DNA of 58,111 bases. It comes from Acidobacteriota bacterium (lineage in GTDB: Bacteria > Acidobacteriota > Terriglobia > Bryobacterales > Bryobacteraceae). The stretch spans positions 1 through 58,111 of the forward strand of contig JAPKZB010000063.1 in the NCBI GenBank assembly GCA_026393985.1. Reading direction: 5' to 3'. A program made the translations under genes and the position numbers. The notes beneath the pieces were generated by a model, which saw nothing but the letters and a program-made list of their open reading frames with translations, made no database searches and was not told the origin of the DNA. Below, piece after piece: positions 24,267 to 32,989 of this stretch; position 1 is the first letter of the stretch; each line of letters begins with the position of its first letter.

Positions 24267-25301
24267 ATGCAACGTCGAAACTTTCTACTCTCTTCCCTGG
24301 GCGCCGGCGGCGCCGCGCTGGCGCAGAAGCGGGACTGGTCGCAGCCGGGCCGGTATCCGGATCCTGATCTGGTCTCGCTCGACAAGCGCTTTGACAAGTA
24401 TCGGTTAGGAAACACGCCCATTCGCCGGCTGTATACAGGCTGCCTGTGGGCCGAAGGACCGGCCTGGAACGGGGTTGGCCGGTATCTGCTGTGGAGCGAC
24501 ATTCCGAACAACGTGCAGATGCGCTGGCTTGAGGAGAACGGGGCGGTATCGACCTTCCGGCAGCCGGCCGGGAACTCGAACGGCAACACGTTTGACTTTG
24601 AAGGCCGCCAGATTTCTTGCGAGCACGGCACGCGGCGCGTGACACGCTATGAGTACAACGGCGGGGTAACGGTGCTGGCCGAGAAGTACAACGGGAAGAT
24701 GCTGAACGCGCCGAACGATGCGGTGGTGCATCCCAACGACGGGAGCATCTGGTTTACCGATCCGGGCTACGGTTCGCTGATGAATTACGAAGGGAATAAG
24801 GGCGAACTGCTGCTGAAGGAGGCCGTCTACCGGATCGATGCCAAGACCGGGCAGGTGACGATGCTGACCGACGAGATCTTCAAGCCGAACGGGATCTGTT
24901 TTTCGCCGGACTACAAGAAGCTGTATGTGGCCGACACCGGGGCGACGCACTATCCGCAGGCGCCGCGGGTGATCAAAGTTTGGGACATTGTCGACGGCAG
25001 GCGGCTGGCCAACGGGCGGACGTTCTGTGCGATGAAGCTGGACGGGGTGGGCGACGGATTGGCCGACGGGATCCGTTGCGACACGGACGGCAACATCTGG
25101 GCCAGCGCCGGGTGGGTGGGCGATGGCTACGACGGGGTGCACGTATTTGCTCCGGATGGACAGCGGATCGGCCAGATCAAGCTGCCCGAGATCTGTTCGA
25201 ACGTCTGTTTTGGCGGCGCCAAGCGGAACAAGCTATTTATGACGGGGAGCCAGAGCCTCTACATGGTGTACGTGGAGGCGCAAGGGGCGCACATTACCTA
25301 G
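24267..25301 (+). CDS. SMP-30/gluconolactonase-like exported beta-propeller
   Basis: A 344-residue protein with a twin-arginine-like signal (MQRRNFLLSSLGAGGAALA), then the SMP-30 propeller: CLWAEGPAWNGVGRYLLWSD (near the start), GNTFDFEGRQISCEHGTRRV, LNAPNDAVVHPNDGSIWFTD, KPNGICFSPDYKKLYVADTG and DGLADGIRCDTDGNIWASAG. The Glu (AEGPAW), Asn (PND) and Asp (ADGIRCD) metal-binding positions expected for calcium-dependent lactonases are present. It may hydrolyse sugar lactones such as gluconolactone in the periplasm. ATG 24267 is favoured over GTG 24258 because it places the RR motif at the N-terminus. Its stop overlaps the end of the convergent truA gene by eight bases. Confidence 0.88.
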   Translation: MQRRNFLLSSLGAGGAALAQKRDWSQPGRYPDPDLVSLDKRFDKYRLGNTPIRRLYTGCLWAEGPAWNGVGRYLLWSDIPNNVQMRWLEENGAVSTFRQPAGNSNGNTFDFEGRQISCEHGTRRVTRYEYNGGVTVLAEKYNGKMLNAPNDAVVHPNDGSIWFTDPGYGSLMNYEGNKGELLLKEAVYRIDAKTGQVTMLTDEIFKPNGICFSPDYKKLYVADTGATHYPQAPRVIKVWDIVDGRRLANGRTFCAMKLDGVGDGLADGIRCDTDGNIWASAGWVGDGYDGVHVFAPDGQRIGQIKLPEICSNVCFGGAKRNKLFMTGSQSLYMVYVEAQGAHIT

Positions 25302-26073
25302 CAGGTGTTTCCGGATAGGTAACGGATTCAAGGAAGAGGCCGCTGGCCGGGGCGGTCCAGGCGGCGACGTCGAGGTGTTGGGCGGGTTGGCCCTGCAGGA
25401 GTTGTTCGAACTGCTGGGGGGTCACCTCGCCCGCGCCGATTTTGACGAGGACGCCGACGATGCGGCGGACCATGCGCCAGAGAAAGTGGGAGGCTTCGAG
25501 GCGAATGGAGAGGAGGTGGTCTTGTTCGTCGGCTTCGGCGGAATGGAGGACGACGATGGTGGATTCGTGGGGTCGGGAGGGGTCGTGGGCGGCGAAGCGG
25601 ACGAAGTCGTGGCGGCCGGGCAGGAGTTGGGTGGCGTGCTGGATGGCGGCGAGGTTGAGCGGGTCTTTGATCCACCAGACATGACGTTTGAGGAAGGCGG
25701 ATTTGCGGGTGGCGATTTGGTAGATGTAGGAGCGGGCGGTGGCGTCGTGTCGGGCGTGGAAGCGGGGGTGAGCGTCTTCGATGGCGAGGATGGCGATATC
25801 GGAGGGGAGGCGGTCGTTCCACTCGCGCTGAAGCTTAACGTTAGGGGGGAAGGAGGAGCGGCGGTCGTTGGGGTGGAGCTTGACGTGCATGACCTGGCCG
25901 AGGGCGTGGACGCCTGAATCGGTGCGTCCGGCCCCCATCAGTTCGACGGAGGCGCCCAGGGAGGGTTCGATGACTTCGCGGAGGGCGCCCATGACGGAGC
26001 GAGCGTTTCGTTGTTCCTGCCAGCCGTGGTATCGGGTGCCGTCAAATTCGAGGGTTACTTTCCAGGTTTTCAT
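25294..26073 (-). CDS. truA: tRNA pseudouridine(38-40) synthase
   Basis: A 259-residue enzyme that converts uridines 38-40 in the anticodon stem of tRNAs to pseudouridine. It starts MKTWKVTLEFDGTRYHGWQ, carries the catalytic Asp in GAGRTDSGVHALGQV, and has FHARHDATARSYIYQI and FLWRMVRRIVGVLVKIGAGE. A longer frame reaches into cheB, but ATG 26073 fits the family start. It lies eight bases after cheB and so is the last gene of the chemotaxis transcript, a housekeeping gene riding on a signalling operon. Confidence 0.95.
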   Translation of the reverse strand: MKTWKVTLEFDGTRYHGWQEQRNARSVMGALREVIEPSLGASVELMGAGRTDSGVHALGQVMHVKLHPNDRRSSFPPNVKLQREWNDRLPSDIAILAIEDAHPRFHARHDATARSYIYQIATRKSAFLKRHVWWIKDPLNLAAIQHATQLLPGRHDFVRFAAHDPSRPHESTIVVLHSAEADEQDHLLSIRLEASHFLWRMVRRIVGVLVKIGAGEVTPQQFEQLLQGQPAQHLDVAAWTAPASGLFLESVTYPETPAR

Positions 26074-26080
26074 GAAGTCA

Positions 26081-27163
26081 TCAAGGGATGGTGGGGACCA
26101 ACTCTTGATGATAGGCTTTTGGGCGCTTGCAGCGGGCGAGGCCGGAGAGCATGGCGTCGCCGATGCGTTCGAGGGGTAGGGTTTCCGAGACGGCGCCGGC
26201 CTGGATAGCGGCCAGAGGCATACCGTAGACGACGGCGGTGTTTTCGTCCTGGGCAATGCACCAGGAGCCGACATCGCGCATTTGTTTGAGTCCGGCGGCA
26301 CCATCCGAGCCCATGCCGGTAAGGATGACACCGAGGGCCTGATGGCCGGCGACGGCGGCGACGGAGCGGAACAGGACGTCGACGGCGGGGCGTTGGTAGT
26401 GGACGGGAGGGCCTTGGCGGAGGCGGACGCGGTATTCGGTGCCGCTGCGGACGAGAACGAGGTGGAAGCCGCCGGGGGCGATCAGCACCTGACCGTCGGC
26501 GACCAGGTCACCCTCTTCGGCTTCTTTGACCGATTGGGGACAGAACTGGTTGAGTCGTTCGGCGAAGCTTCGGGAGAAAACTGGGGGGATGTGCTGGACG
26601 ACAACCATACCCGGGATCGTGGGAGGCAGTTGCTGCAGCAAGGCCTCGATGGCCTGGGTGCCGCCGGTAGAGGCGCCGACGGCGAACACGCGGGTGCTGG
26701 GGGTGCCGGCGACAACGGGTTTGGCCAGGACTACCGGCGGGGTGGCGATGGGGGCCCGGTAGCGGGCCCCGGCCGCGCCGAGCACCTTGAGCAGGAGCTG
26801 CTGCCGGAAGGCGGGGATATCCCGCGCTCCGGCCGGCTTGACCAGGGCTTCGACGGCGCCGAGGCGCAGGGCCTCGACCACGGCCAGCGAACCGCTGTGG
26901 CACAACGTGCTCACGACGATGACGGGCATCGGTAGTTTCGCCATCAGCTTGCCGAGAAAGGTGATCCCGTCCATGCGAGGCATCTCGATGTCGAGCGTGA
27001 GTACGTCCGGACGGAGAGCGACGATCAGGTCCCTGGCCTCGTAGGGATCGGCCGCCGTACCGACGACCTCGATGTTCGGGTCACTCGAGAGGGTGTCAGT
27101 CAAAAGACGCCGCATGTTCTGCGAGTCGTCGCACACCAACACCCGGATGCGTTTGTTTGCCAT
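26081..27163 (-). CDS. cheB: Chemotaxis protein-glutamate methylesterase/deamidase CheB
   Basis: A 360-residue protein with a receiver domain (about 5-122, phospho-acceptor Asp58 in TLDIEMPRMDG) and a C-terminal methylesterase domain (about 157-350). The catalytic triad is Ser165 in AVGASTGG, His191 in VVVQHIPP and Asp287 in LTGMGSDGA. Phosphorylated by CheA, it removes methyl groups from transducers and so resets adaptation against CheR. It lies between cheX and truA on the minus strand. Confidence 0.96.
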   Translation of the reverse strand: MANKRIRVLVCDDSQNMRRLLTDTLSSDPNIEVVGTAADPYEARDLIVALRPDVLTLDIEMPRMDGITFLGKLMAKLPMPVIVVSTLCHSGSLAVVEALRLGAVEALVKPAGARDIPAFRQQLLLKVLGAAGARYRAPIATPPVVLAKPVVAGTPSTRVFAVGASTGGTQAIEALLQQLPPTIPGMVVVQHIPPVFSRSFAERLNQFCPQSVKEAEEGDLVADGQVLIAPGGFHLVLVRSGTEYRVRLRQGPPVHYQRPAVDVLFRSVAAVAGHQALGVILTGMGSDGAAGLKQMRDVGSWCIAQDENTAVVYGMPLAAIQAGAVSETLPLERIGDAMLSGLARCKRPKAYHQELVPTIP

Positions 27164-27206
27164 GAGCAGTGGTCCTTTCCCGGCACCCTGGTGCCGGGGG
27201 CGATCA

Positions 27207-27671
27207 TTAGGCGCGGGAATTGAGACGGTCCCAGCTCAGAGCCAAAACCATCATGCCGTTGTCGAGTTCGAGCGACCGGCGCAGTGTGGCCACCTGCGTC
27301 GGCAGTTCGCCCGCCGCACCCAGAATCTCGGGCTTGGAGAGGTCATACAGCTCCTCGGATTGGTGTTTGCTCAAAAAAGAGCCACACACCATGTTGCCCA
27401 ACTCGTTGACAACATTGTTCACCTCTTCTTCGCTGGGCACCTCGCCCATCGGCAGGCCGAGGAAGTTCGCCGTTAGCGCCTCCGCGGTCTCCCGGGGCAT
27501 GCTCATGTGCAGCATCCCGGTGCTGGAGCCCTGAAACTCCACCTTCACCGTCAGCGGTTTCTCTGGCGGTTCCGACGGCACGTTTCCGTTCATCACATCG
27601 GTAAAAAACATCATGCCCAGTACTTCACTGGCGGCATCGACCAAGTCAGAATCAGCACAACGCGGCAGCAT
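27207..27671 (-). CDS. cheX: CheX/CheC-type chemotaxis phosphatase
   Basis: A 154-residue protein with the CheC/CheX fold. EEVNNVVNELGNMVCGSF (about 85-102) is the E-x3-N-containing helix that in CheX/CheC enters the CheY active site; LPTQVATLRRSLELDNGMMV follows near the end. By analogy it speeds dephosphorylation of CheY-P. The start ATG 27671 has GGGAGGGA just upstream and overlaps the end of cheY by 20 bases. The family is clear, but whether it is active as a phosphatase or acts as an adaptor is not shown. Confidence 0.75.
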   Translation of the reverse strand: MLPRCADSDLVDAASEVLGMMFFTDVMNGNVPSEPPEKPLTVKVEFQGSSTGMLHMSMPRETAEALTANFLGLPMGEVPSEEEVNNVVNELGNMVCGSFLSKHQSEELYDLSKPEILGAAGELPTQVATLRRSLELDNGMMVLALSWDRLNSRA

Positions 27672-28065
27672 AGTCCCTCCCAAGAATCTGTTCAACTTTC
27701 AGCCGGATCATCTCCGGCGCGCACGGCTTACTGATGTAACCCCGCGCCCCTAACTCTCGCAACCGCAACACGCGCGTCTTGGTGGCGTCGGTGGAAATCA
27801 CGAGCACCGGAACCTCCTTCAAACGCTCGTCCTGTTGAAGTTGCGTCACGAACTCTTCGCCGTTCATAACCGGCATGTTGATGTCGGTAAACACCAAGTC
27901 CAAACCCGCTCCCTGCAAGTGCTCGCGCTCGAGAACCGCGATGCCCTCTTTGCCATCGCCGGCCTCAAAGACCGCACTCAGGGCCAGACCAGACATCTGG
28001 AGCGTTCGCCGGATGTAGAGCCGCATCGCCGGCGCGTCATCGACAATTAATACTCGAAGTGCCAT
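27652..28065 (-). CDS. cheY: CheY-like single-domain response regulator
   Basis: A 137-residue receiver domain with no output domain: LIVDDAPAMRLYIRR (acidic pocket Asp9-Asp10), the phospho-acceptor Asp61 in VFTDINMPVMNG, the Thr/Ser in LVISTDA and the Lys in YISKPCAP. Its place between cheD and cheX in a full che operon makes CheY the natural reading. ATG 28065 is chosen; a longer frame would start seven residues upstream without conservation. It overlaps the start of cheX. Confidence 0.9.
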   Translation of the reverse strand: MALRVLIVDDAPAMRLYIRRTLQMSGLALSAVFEAGDGKEGIAVLEREHLQGAGLDLVFTDINMPVMNGEEFVTQLQQDERLKEVPVLVISTDATKTRVLRLRELGARGYISKPCAPEMIRLKVEQILGRDYAAALC

Positions 28066-28147
28066 ATCCCGTTTCCCTCTTCTCAATCCTCATCGGAAAA
28101 ATTCACCATTCTTTTAACAAGAATTCCAAAAACCGCCTGGCTGGAGA

Positions 28148-28678
28148 CTAGACTGCGATCGATCCGGGTTCCGGCGAGGTCACCCAGAACTCGCCCGTGC
28201 CCAGTGTCAATCCCAGCGTCCGTCCCTGACCGCCGCCCACGGCCTCCCCTTCGAGCATCAAACCGCTCCGCCACAGGAGTTTCCGGATGGCGAGATAGTT
28301 CTGCTTGCCCACTCCGGTCCCTTCCCCCGGTAAAGGGGCGCCGAGGCCGGCCAACTTCTGTGAGCCGATGATCGCCGCTCCCCCGGCAATCCGGATCAGC
28401 GACCGTTTCGGATCGCCGCCCAGCCGGGTGATCTTGCTCAGTAACAGCTGCAACCCCGTATCGGCAAACATCGCCGGATGCGACTCGGCCAGTTCGCGGT
28501 CCATCGAGGAGTCCGGCAACTGAAAGTGCAGGATCCCCCCGACGCCCGCGGTCCGGTCATAAGCCGCTACACCAATACAGGAGCCGAGCGCGTAAGTCAC
28601 CAGATAACTATCCCGGTCCTTACTCGCGCGGCACTCGGAAACCCCAATTACAATCGCATTTCTTCCCTTGGGTACCAT
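28148..28678 (-). CDS. cheD: Chemoreceptor glutamine deamidase CheD
   Basis: A 176-residue protein with the CheD motifs TYALGSCIGVAAYD (catalytic Cys34) and GGILHFQLPDS (His51), and later RIAGGAAI and GVGKQNYLAIRKLL. The Cys-His spacing of 17 equals that of characterised CheD. It deamidates glutamines of transducers to prepare them for methylation and, in species with CheC/CheX, also links to that phosphatase. It follows cheR by 46 bp. Confidence 0.93.
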   Translation of the reverse strand: MVPKGRNAIVIGVSECRASKDRDSYLVTYALGSCIGVAAYDRTAGVGGILHFQLPDSSMDRELAESHPAMFADTGLQLLLSKITRLGGDPKRSLIRIAGGAAIIGSQKLAGLGAPLPGEGTGVGKQNYLAIRKLLWRSGLMLEGEAVGGGQGRTLGLTLGTGEFWVTSPEPGSIAV

Positions 28679-28724
28679 TCTTTACTCCTCTCACCTTCTC
28701 CTAAACACTACCCTGTCCGATCGA

Positions 28725-29582
28725 TTAACCGGGTCCAGCCAATCGGTAAACGGAAGGTTGCACATAATCCAGTTGGACGTTCAAGCCATTAAGACTCTCG
28801 GCATGACCGACAAACAGATAACCTCCCGGCTCCAAGCGCGTGCGCATCTGGTTGACCACAAGGGAGCGGGTTTCCGGATTAAAGTAAATCATCACGTTGC
28901 GGCAGAAGATGGCCGGGAAAGGCCCCATCAGCGGCAACGACTCAATCAGGTTCAGCCGCCGGAACTCCACCATGCGGCTCAACTCGGGCTTGACGCGAAA
29001 GTAGCCCTGCCATTGGCCCTCGCCGCGAAGAAAGTAGCGGCGGCACCAAGCCTCCGGCAGTGGCGCCAGACGCTGCGCCGAGTAGACGCCGCGCCGGGCC
29101 TGCTCGAGTATGGCGTGCGAGATGTCGGTGGCGATGATCCGCACCTGCCGGTAGGCGGACTCGCCGAGCGCCTCCACCGCATGCATGGCCATTGTGTAGG
29201 GCTCCTCGCCTGACGAGCTCGCCGCGCACCACACCTGCAGTTCGGGCCGGTGGCGCAGAGGCAGCAGAACCTGCTGTTGCCAGAACTCAAAATGGTTTGC
29301 CTCCCGCAGAAAATTGGTGTGGTTCGTCGTCAGACTGTCAATGAACTCGAGCATGGCCGGACCTTCGGGGTCCCGTTTGACATGCTCCATATACCTACCA
29401 AAGGAGGTAAAGCCACCCCGCCGCATCGGCTCAGCCAGTCGCAGGGTCACCAGCGCCTCCTTGCCTGGACGCAGTTCGATACCGAGGCGCTGTTGCACCA
29501 GACTGCAGATTTCGCGGAATTCCGCATCCGGAATCCCGGGCGGGGTCTGCAGGTCGGCCAGGGCGGGCTCAGGCAGCGGCAT
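28725..29582 (-). CDS. cheR: Chemotaxis protein methyltransferase CheR
   Basis: A 285-residue enzyme with the CheR N-terminal helical domain (about 15-75: FREICSLVQQRLGIELRPGK) and SAM-binding domain: SLTTNHTNFLREANHFEF, VWCAASSSGEEPYTMAM, IIATDISHAILEQAR, and IFCRNVMIYFN. It methylates glutamates of transducers using SAM. ATG 29582 overlaps the cheA stop by 14 bases, so it is coupled to cheA. Confidence 0.95.
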   Translation of the reverse strand: MPLPEPALADLQTPPGIPDAEFREICSLVQQRLGIELRPGKEALVTLRLAEPMRRGGFTSFGRYMEHVKRDPEGPAMLEFIDSLTTNHTNFLREANHFEFWQQQVLLPLRHRPELQVWCAASSSGEEPYTMAMHAVEALGESAYRQVRIIATDISHAILEQARRGVYSAQRLAPLPEAWCRRYFLRGEGQWQGYFRVKPELSRMVEFRRLNLIESLPLMGPFPAIFCRNVMIYFNPETRSLVVNQMRTRLEPGGYLFVGHAESLNGLNVQLDYVQPSVYRLAGPG

Positions 29583-31635
29583 CAAAACTCTCCTTCGACA
29601 ACAGTCCTTCGAGATCGAGAATCAGTCCCACACAGCCGTCGCCGAGAATCGCGCCGCCCGAAACCCCGGGAATCGCGCTGAAGTATTCGCCCAGATTCTT
29701 GATGACGACCTCCTGCTTGCCGAGCAGTTCGTCCACCAGCAGACAGTAGCGACGCCCCTCGAGTTCAATCGAGATCAAAATGCCGCTGTAGGGATCGGTC
29801 CGCTCCGGCGTCCGGCCGAGCAACTGATAGAGCCGCAGCAGCGGGATCACCCGGTCCCGGATAAGCACCACCTCCTGCGTCCCCTTCACCCGGTAGATGG
29901 AGTCGGCCTCGGGCCGGAAAATCTCCTGTACGCAATGCAGCGGCAGGATGTAACGCTCGCCCGAGACACGGATCGTCAGCCCGTCAATAATCGCCAGCGT
30001 GAGCGGGAAACGGAGAAGAAAGGTCGTCCCGATGCCCGGCTCAGAGCGGATTTCAATGCGGCCCCGTAGCTTTTGAATCTGCTTCTTCACCACATCCATG
30101 CCCACGCCGCGGCCGCTCACATCCGAAATCTGGTCGGCCGTCGAGAAGCCTGGCTCAAAAATCAGTTCAAGAATCTTGTCCACCGGCAGATTGGCATCGG
30201 CCGGGATCAAGCCGCGCTCGATCGCTTTTTTCAGAATCTTGGTCCGGTTCAAGCCCCGGCCGTCATCGGAGATCTCGATGAGCACGTTCCCGGACTGGTG
30301 CGAGGCCGCCAGCCGGACCTTGCCCGTAGACGGCTTGCCGGTCTGCTCCCGCTCACCGGGCGCTTCGAGGCCATGGTCGACCGAGTTGCGGATCATGTGC
30401 ATCAACGGATCGGCCAACTGCTCGACAATCGAGCGGTCGAGTTCGGCGTCCTCGCCAATCAGTTCGAGTTCGGCCTGCTTGCCGGACTTTTTGACAAGGT
30501 CGCGGAAGGCCCGCTGCATGCGTTGGAACGTCTGCCGGATCGGCACGACCCGCAGCGACATGGCCGTCTTCTGCAGGTCGGTCGTAATCCGCCCGAGTTG
30601 GGCCAGATTGCGGCCCAGGCGCGGGTCGCCGAACTGGACGACCGAGGGATCCTGTTGCACCAGCGACTGGGCGATGACCAGCTCGCCCACCATATCGACG
30701 AGAAAGTCGAGCTTCGAGGTGTCCACCTTGACCTGGGCGCTCGACGAGTCGCTCGCCCGGCGCCGCGCGGCGGCCGGGTCGGATTCGGCGGCCACCGGCA
30801 AGACATTGTCCGACTCTGGCAGCACGGCCGCCGGCAGGACGTTCCCCGCCGCCACCGGCATTACGTTCCCCGCCGCCACCGGCACGCCGGCAGCCTCAAG
30901 GACCGGATCGTCATCGGGCGGCATCATCTGGTTGCGCAAACGCTCGAGCAAGGCCGTGTTGTCCGGCAACGGAACACCCTCGTCGCCGAGATCCTCGGCC
31001 AGCAGGTTGACGATCTCGCCCAGCCGGTCGGCGCAGGCCAGCACGACGTCGACCAGCGACGGCGTCGCCGGCAGAGCGCCGTTGCGCACCAGATCGAGCA
31101 GCGTCTCCACCTCGTGCGCCAGATCTCGGGTCGAGGTGAGGTTGAAGATCCCGGCTAGGCCCTTGATCGTGTGAAAGCTGCGGAAGATCGCATGAATCGG
31201 CTCGGGGTTCTGCGGCGATTGTTCGAGCAACAGCAGCTCCTGCTCAATCATCTCGAGGTGCTCCCGCGCCTCGCCGATGAAGTCCCCGATCATGGACCGG
31301 TCCTGGAAGATCTCGGCCGGGCCACCGGCGGCAACCCGCTGCTGGGAGAGCCGAGCGGCAAGTTCGCCGTCCGCATTCAACTGCAGCAGCTCTATCTGCT
31401 GCTCGAGAAAGGCGACAAAGTCCGGGCCGGGCGAAGCGATCTGGCTGCCCAGGCGTTCGGCGCAAGCAGCCGTTTCGGCCATGCCCAGCGAGTGCGCGGT
31501 CGGCGCGATGCTGGCGCACAGACCGGCGAGCGTGGCCATCCGGGCGCCACCCGGAATGCCCTCTTCGGGCGAGAAGGCGAGTGTTTCAACAATGAGAGAG
31601 TCAATCCAAGTGAGGAGATCAGCTTCTACAGACAC
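29569..31635 (-). CDS. cheA: Chemotaxis histidine kinase CheA
   Basis: A 688-residue kinase. The phospho-acceptor His155 lies in FRSFHTIKGLAG. About 110 residues before this Hpt domain form another helical stretch that may be a degenerate Hpt or docking domain. Residues 251-283 hold a short repeat of V-P-V-A-A-G-N-V (three to four units). Then come the dimerisation helices (VDTSKLDFLVDMVGELVIAQ), the ATPase domain (HMIRNSVDHGLEAPGER, EISDDGRGLN, VSGRGVGMDVVK) and the CheW-like regulatory domain. It phosphorylates CheY and CheB in answer to transducer state. The P2 CheY-binding domain seems to be replaced by the repeat-bearing linker. Confidence 0.96.
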   Translation of the reverse strand: MSVEADLLTWIDSLIVETLAFSPEEGIPGGARMATLAGLCASIAPTAHSLGMAETAACAERLGSQIASPGPDFVAFLEQQIELLQLNADGELAARLSQQRVAAGGPAEIFQDRSMIGDFIGEAREHLEMIEQELLLLEQSPQNPEPIHAIFRSFHTIKGLAGIFNLTSTRDLAHEVETLLDLVRNGALPATPSLVDVVLACADRLGEIVNLLAEDLGDEGVPLPDNTALLERLRNQMMPPDDDPVLEAAGVPVAAGNVMPVAAGNVLPAAVLPESDNVLPVAAESDPAAARRRASDSSSAQVKVDTSKLDFLVDMVGELVIAQSLVQQDPSVVQFGDPRLGRNLAQLGRITTDLQKTAMSLRVVPIRQTFQRMQRAFRDLVKKSGKQAELELIGEDAELDRSIVEQLADPLMHMIRNSVDHGLEAPGEREQTGKPSTGKVRLAASHQSGNVLIEISDDGRGLNRTKILKKAIERGLIPADANLPVDKILELIFEPGFSTADQISDVSGRGVGMDVVKKQIQKLRGRIEIRSEPGIGTTFLLRFPLTLAIIDGLTIRVSGERYILPLHCVQEIFRPEADSIYRVKGTQEVVLIRDRVIPLLRLYQLLGRTPERTDPYSGILISIELEGRRYCLLVDELLGKQEVVIKNLGEYFSAIPGVSGGAILGDGCVGLILDLEGLLSKESFDAAA

Positions 31636-31769
31636 GGGCGCTCCTTGCGTTTCCTGTCACCATGCTTTTTGGCAAAGCCTTTGTGGTCGGGGGGTTGGCT
31701 GTCCAATGGCTCGCGGTCAAACCAAACCGCGACGAACGAAATCGGCATCTGGCGCATCTACTACTACGA

Positions 31770-32309
31770 CTAGATGATTTGCCGCAGATCGGCCTGCGAG
31801 ATCACACAATCGAGGTCGAGGAGAATCTTGACCTTGCCGCGAATCTTGGCCACACCCTGTACATAGTTGGCCGAAATCAGACCGTGGCTGAAGGTCTCGG
31901 TCTTTTCGATGTCGGCGCTCTGGACGGGCATCACCTCGCTGACCCCGTCGACAATCACGCCTATCAGATACACGCTCCTGGCCATCTCCGGCTGGACAAC
32001 AATGATACAGGTCCGTTCGTCGTACTCGGCGGTTGGCACACCCAGCTTGGCGCGGAGGTCGATGACCGGCACCACCTTACCCCGTAGGTTGATCACGCCC
32101 CGGACATAGGGGGGAGTATGCGGAACGGGCGTGACCTCCAGCATGCCGATGATCTCCTTGACCTTGGCCACCGGCACGGCAAACTCTTCCTTGCCCAAGC
32201 TGAAGATGAGATGCTTGCTGGCAGCCTGGGCGGCAGCAGCCGCGGCCGGAGGCAACCCACCTCGAGTCTCTAAATATTGCGCAGCAGAGGGCGCGCTTAC
32301 TGTGTTCAT
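31770..32309 (-). CDS. cheW: Chemotaxis coupling protein CheW
   Basis: A 179-residue protein. After an Ala-rich N-terminal extension of about 25 residues comes the CheW fold: LIFSLGKEEFAVPVAKVKEI, MLEVTPVPHTPPYVRGVINL and RGKVVPVIDLRAKLG. It bridges CheA and the transducer. ATG 32309 has GAGAGG upstream. It is the first gene of the minus-strand che operon; 134 bp separate it from cheA. Confidence 0.94.
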   Translation of the reverse strand: MNTVSAPSAAQYLETRGGLPPAAAAAAQAASKHLIFSLGKEEFAVPVAKVKEIIGMLEVTPVPHTPPYVRGVINLRGKVVPVIDLRAKLGVPTAEYDERTCIIVVQPEMARSVYLIGVIVDGVSEVMPVQSADIEKTETFSHGLISANYVQGVAKIRGKVKILLDLDCVISQADLRQII

Positions 32310-32989
32310 GTCAGCCTCTCGAAATTTGCTCGGGCATACTTTGCCCCTCACACCGCTTATCGGTAGGAGCACCGGAGTCTGAGAAAAAATTGCATAGAAT
32401 TCTCGCTAAAGCCCTCCCCCGCCCCTCCGATATGGCTCATAGTGGTCGGGGGAAACCCTCCTGCCATCACCAATCTGATCCGGCACTCCCGCCGCGCCGG
32501 GAGCCGGTTCCCAAGCCGGTTCTCAAGAAAGCCCGATGCACGCGTTTCAACTTCTCATTCCGCCGGTGGCGGTCTGTTCTTCCGGCCCCGCCTCTGTGGT
32601 GGGTCTTCGGCAGTGTCTGACTGGCGTCAAAGCTCCCTCTCCACCCCTTTCCGTTCGGCAACGGCGGCTAGACAGGCGGTGGCTAGACAGGCAGCGGCTA
32701 GACAGGCGGCGGCTAGACAGGCGACGGCTAGACAGGCGACTGGTAGTCAGGCGGGCAGACGGTTTCCTCGCCACATCGTTCCCGGCCTCGCCAACGGGCC
32801 ATCCCGGTCAAATCGCGCTGCAACAATCACATCCCCCGATGGCTCCCGGTTGAGGGTGCCTTTGGTCAACCTATCCTTCAGGATTGGAAACCCAGCCCTC
32901 CCGCCGGTAAGGCGGCCAGGCAGATGCAGTTTAGGTTTGCAACGGAATCGCTAGCGCTCAATTCCATAAAGTACTTCAGGAGAATTCGC
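32310..32989. other. Divergent regulatory region between cheW and the transducer gene
   Basis: This 680-bp region separates the two divergent chemotaxis transcripts and holds no convincing gene. It contains a block of six 15-bp repeats (32665-32754). The transducer start has TTCAGGAG upstream. No clear sigma-54 or sigma-28 promoter consensus is visible. Confidence 0.45.
32665..32754. repeat. Six tandem 15-bp repeats
   Basis: Five units of cggctagacaggcgg with one or two changes run without gaps from 32665 to 32739. A sixth degenerate unit (ctggtagtcaggcgg) ends at 32754. The period of 15 would keep a reading frame (A-R-Q-x-A), but no real gene spans it. Confidence 0.85.

Noticed and set aside
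21001-24408. 1,135-codon plus-strand frame
   Set aside because: It lies opposite the SBBP-repeat protein and is a Gly/Arg-rich artefact of GC-rich codon use.
32665-32754. CRISPR array
   Set aside because: Units are contiguous 15-mers with no spacers and no cas genes nearby.
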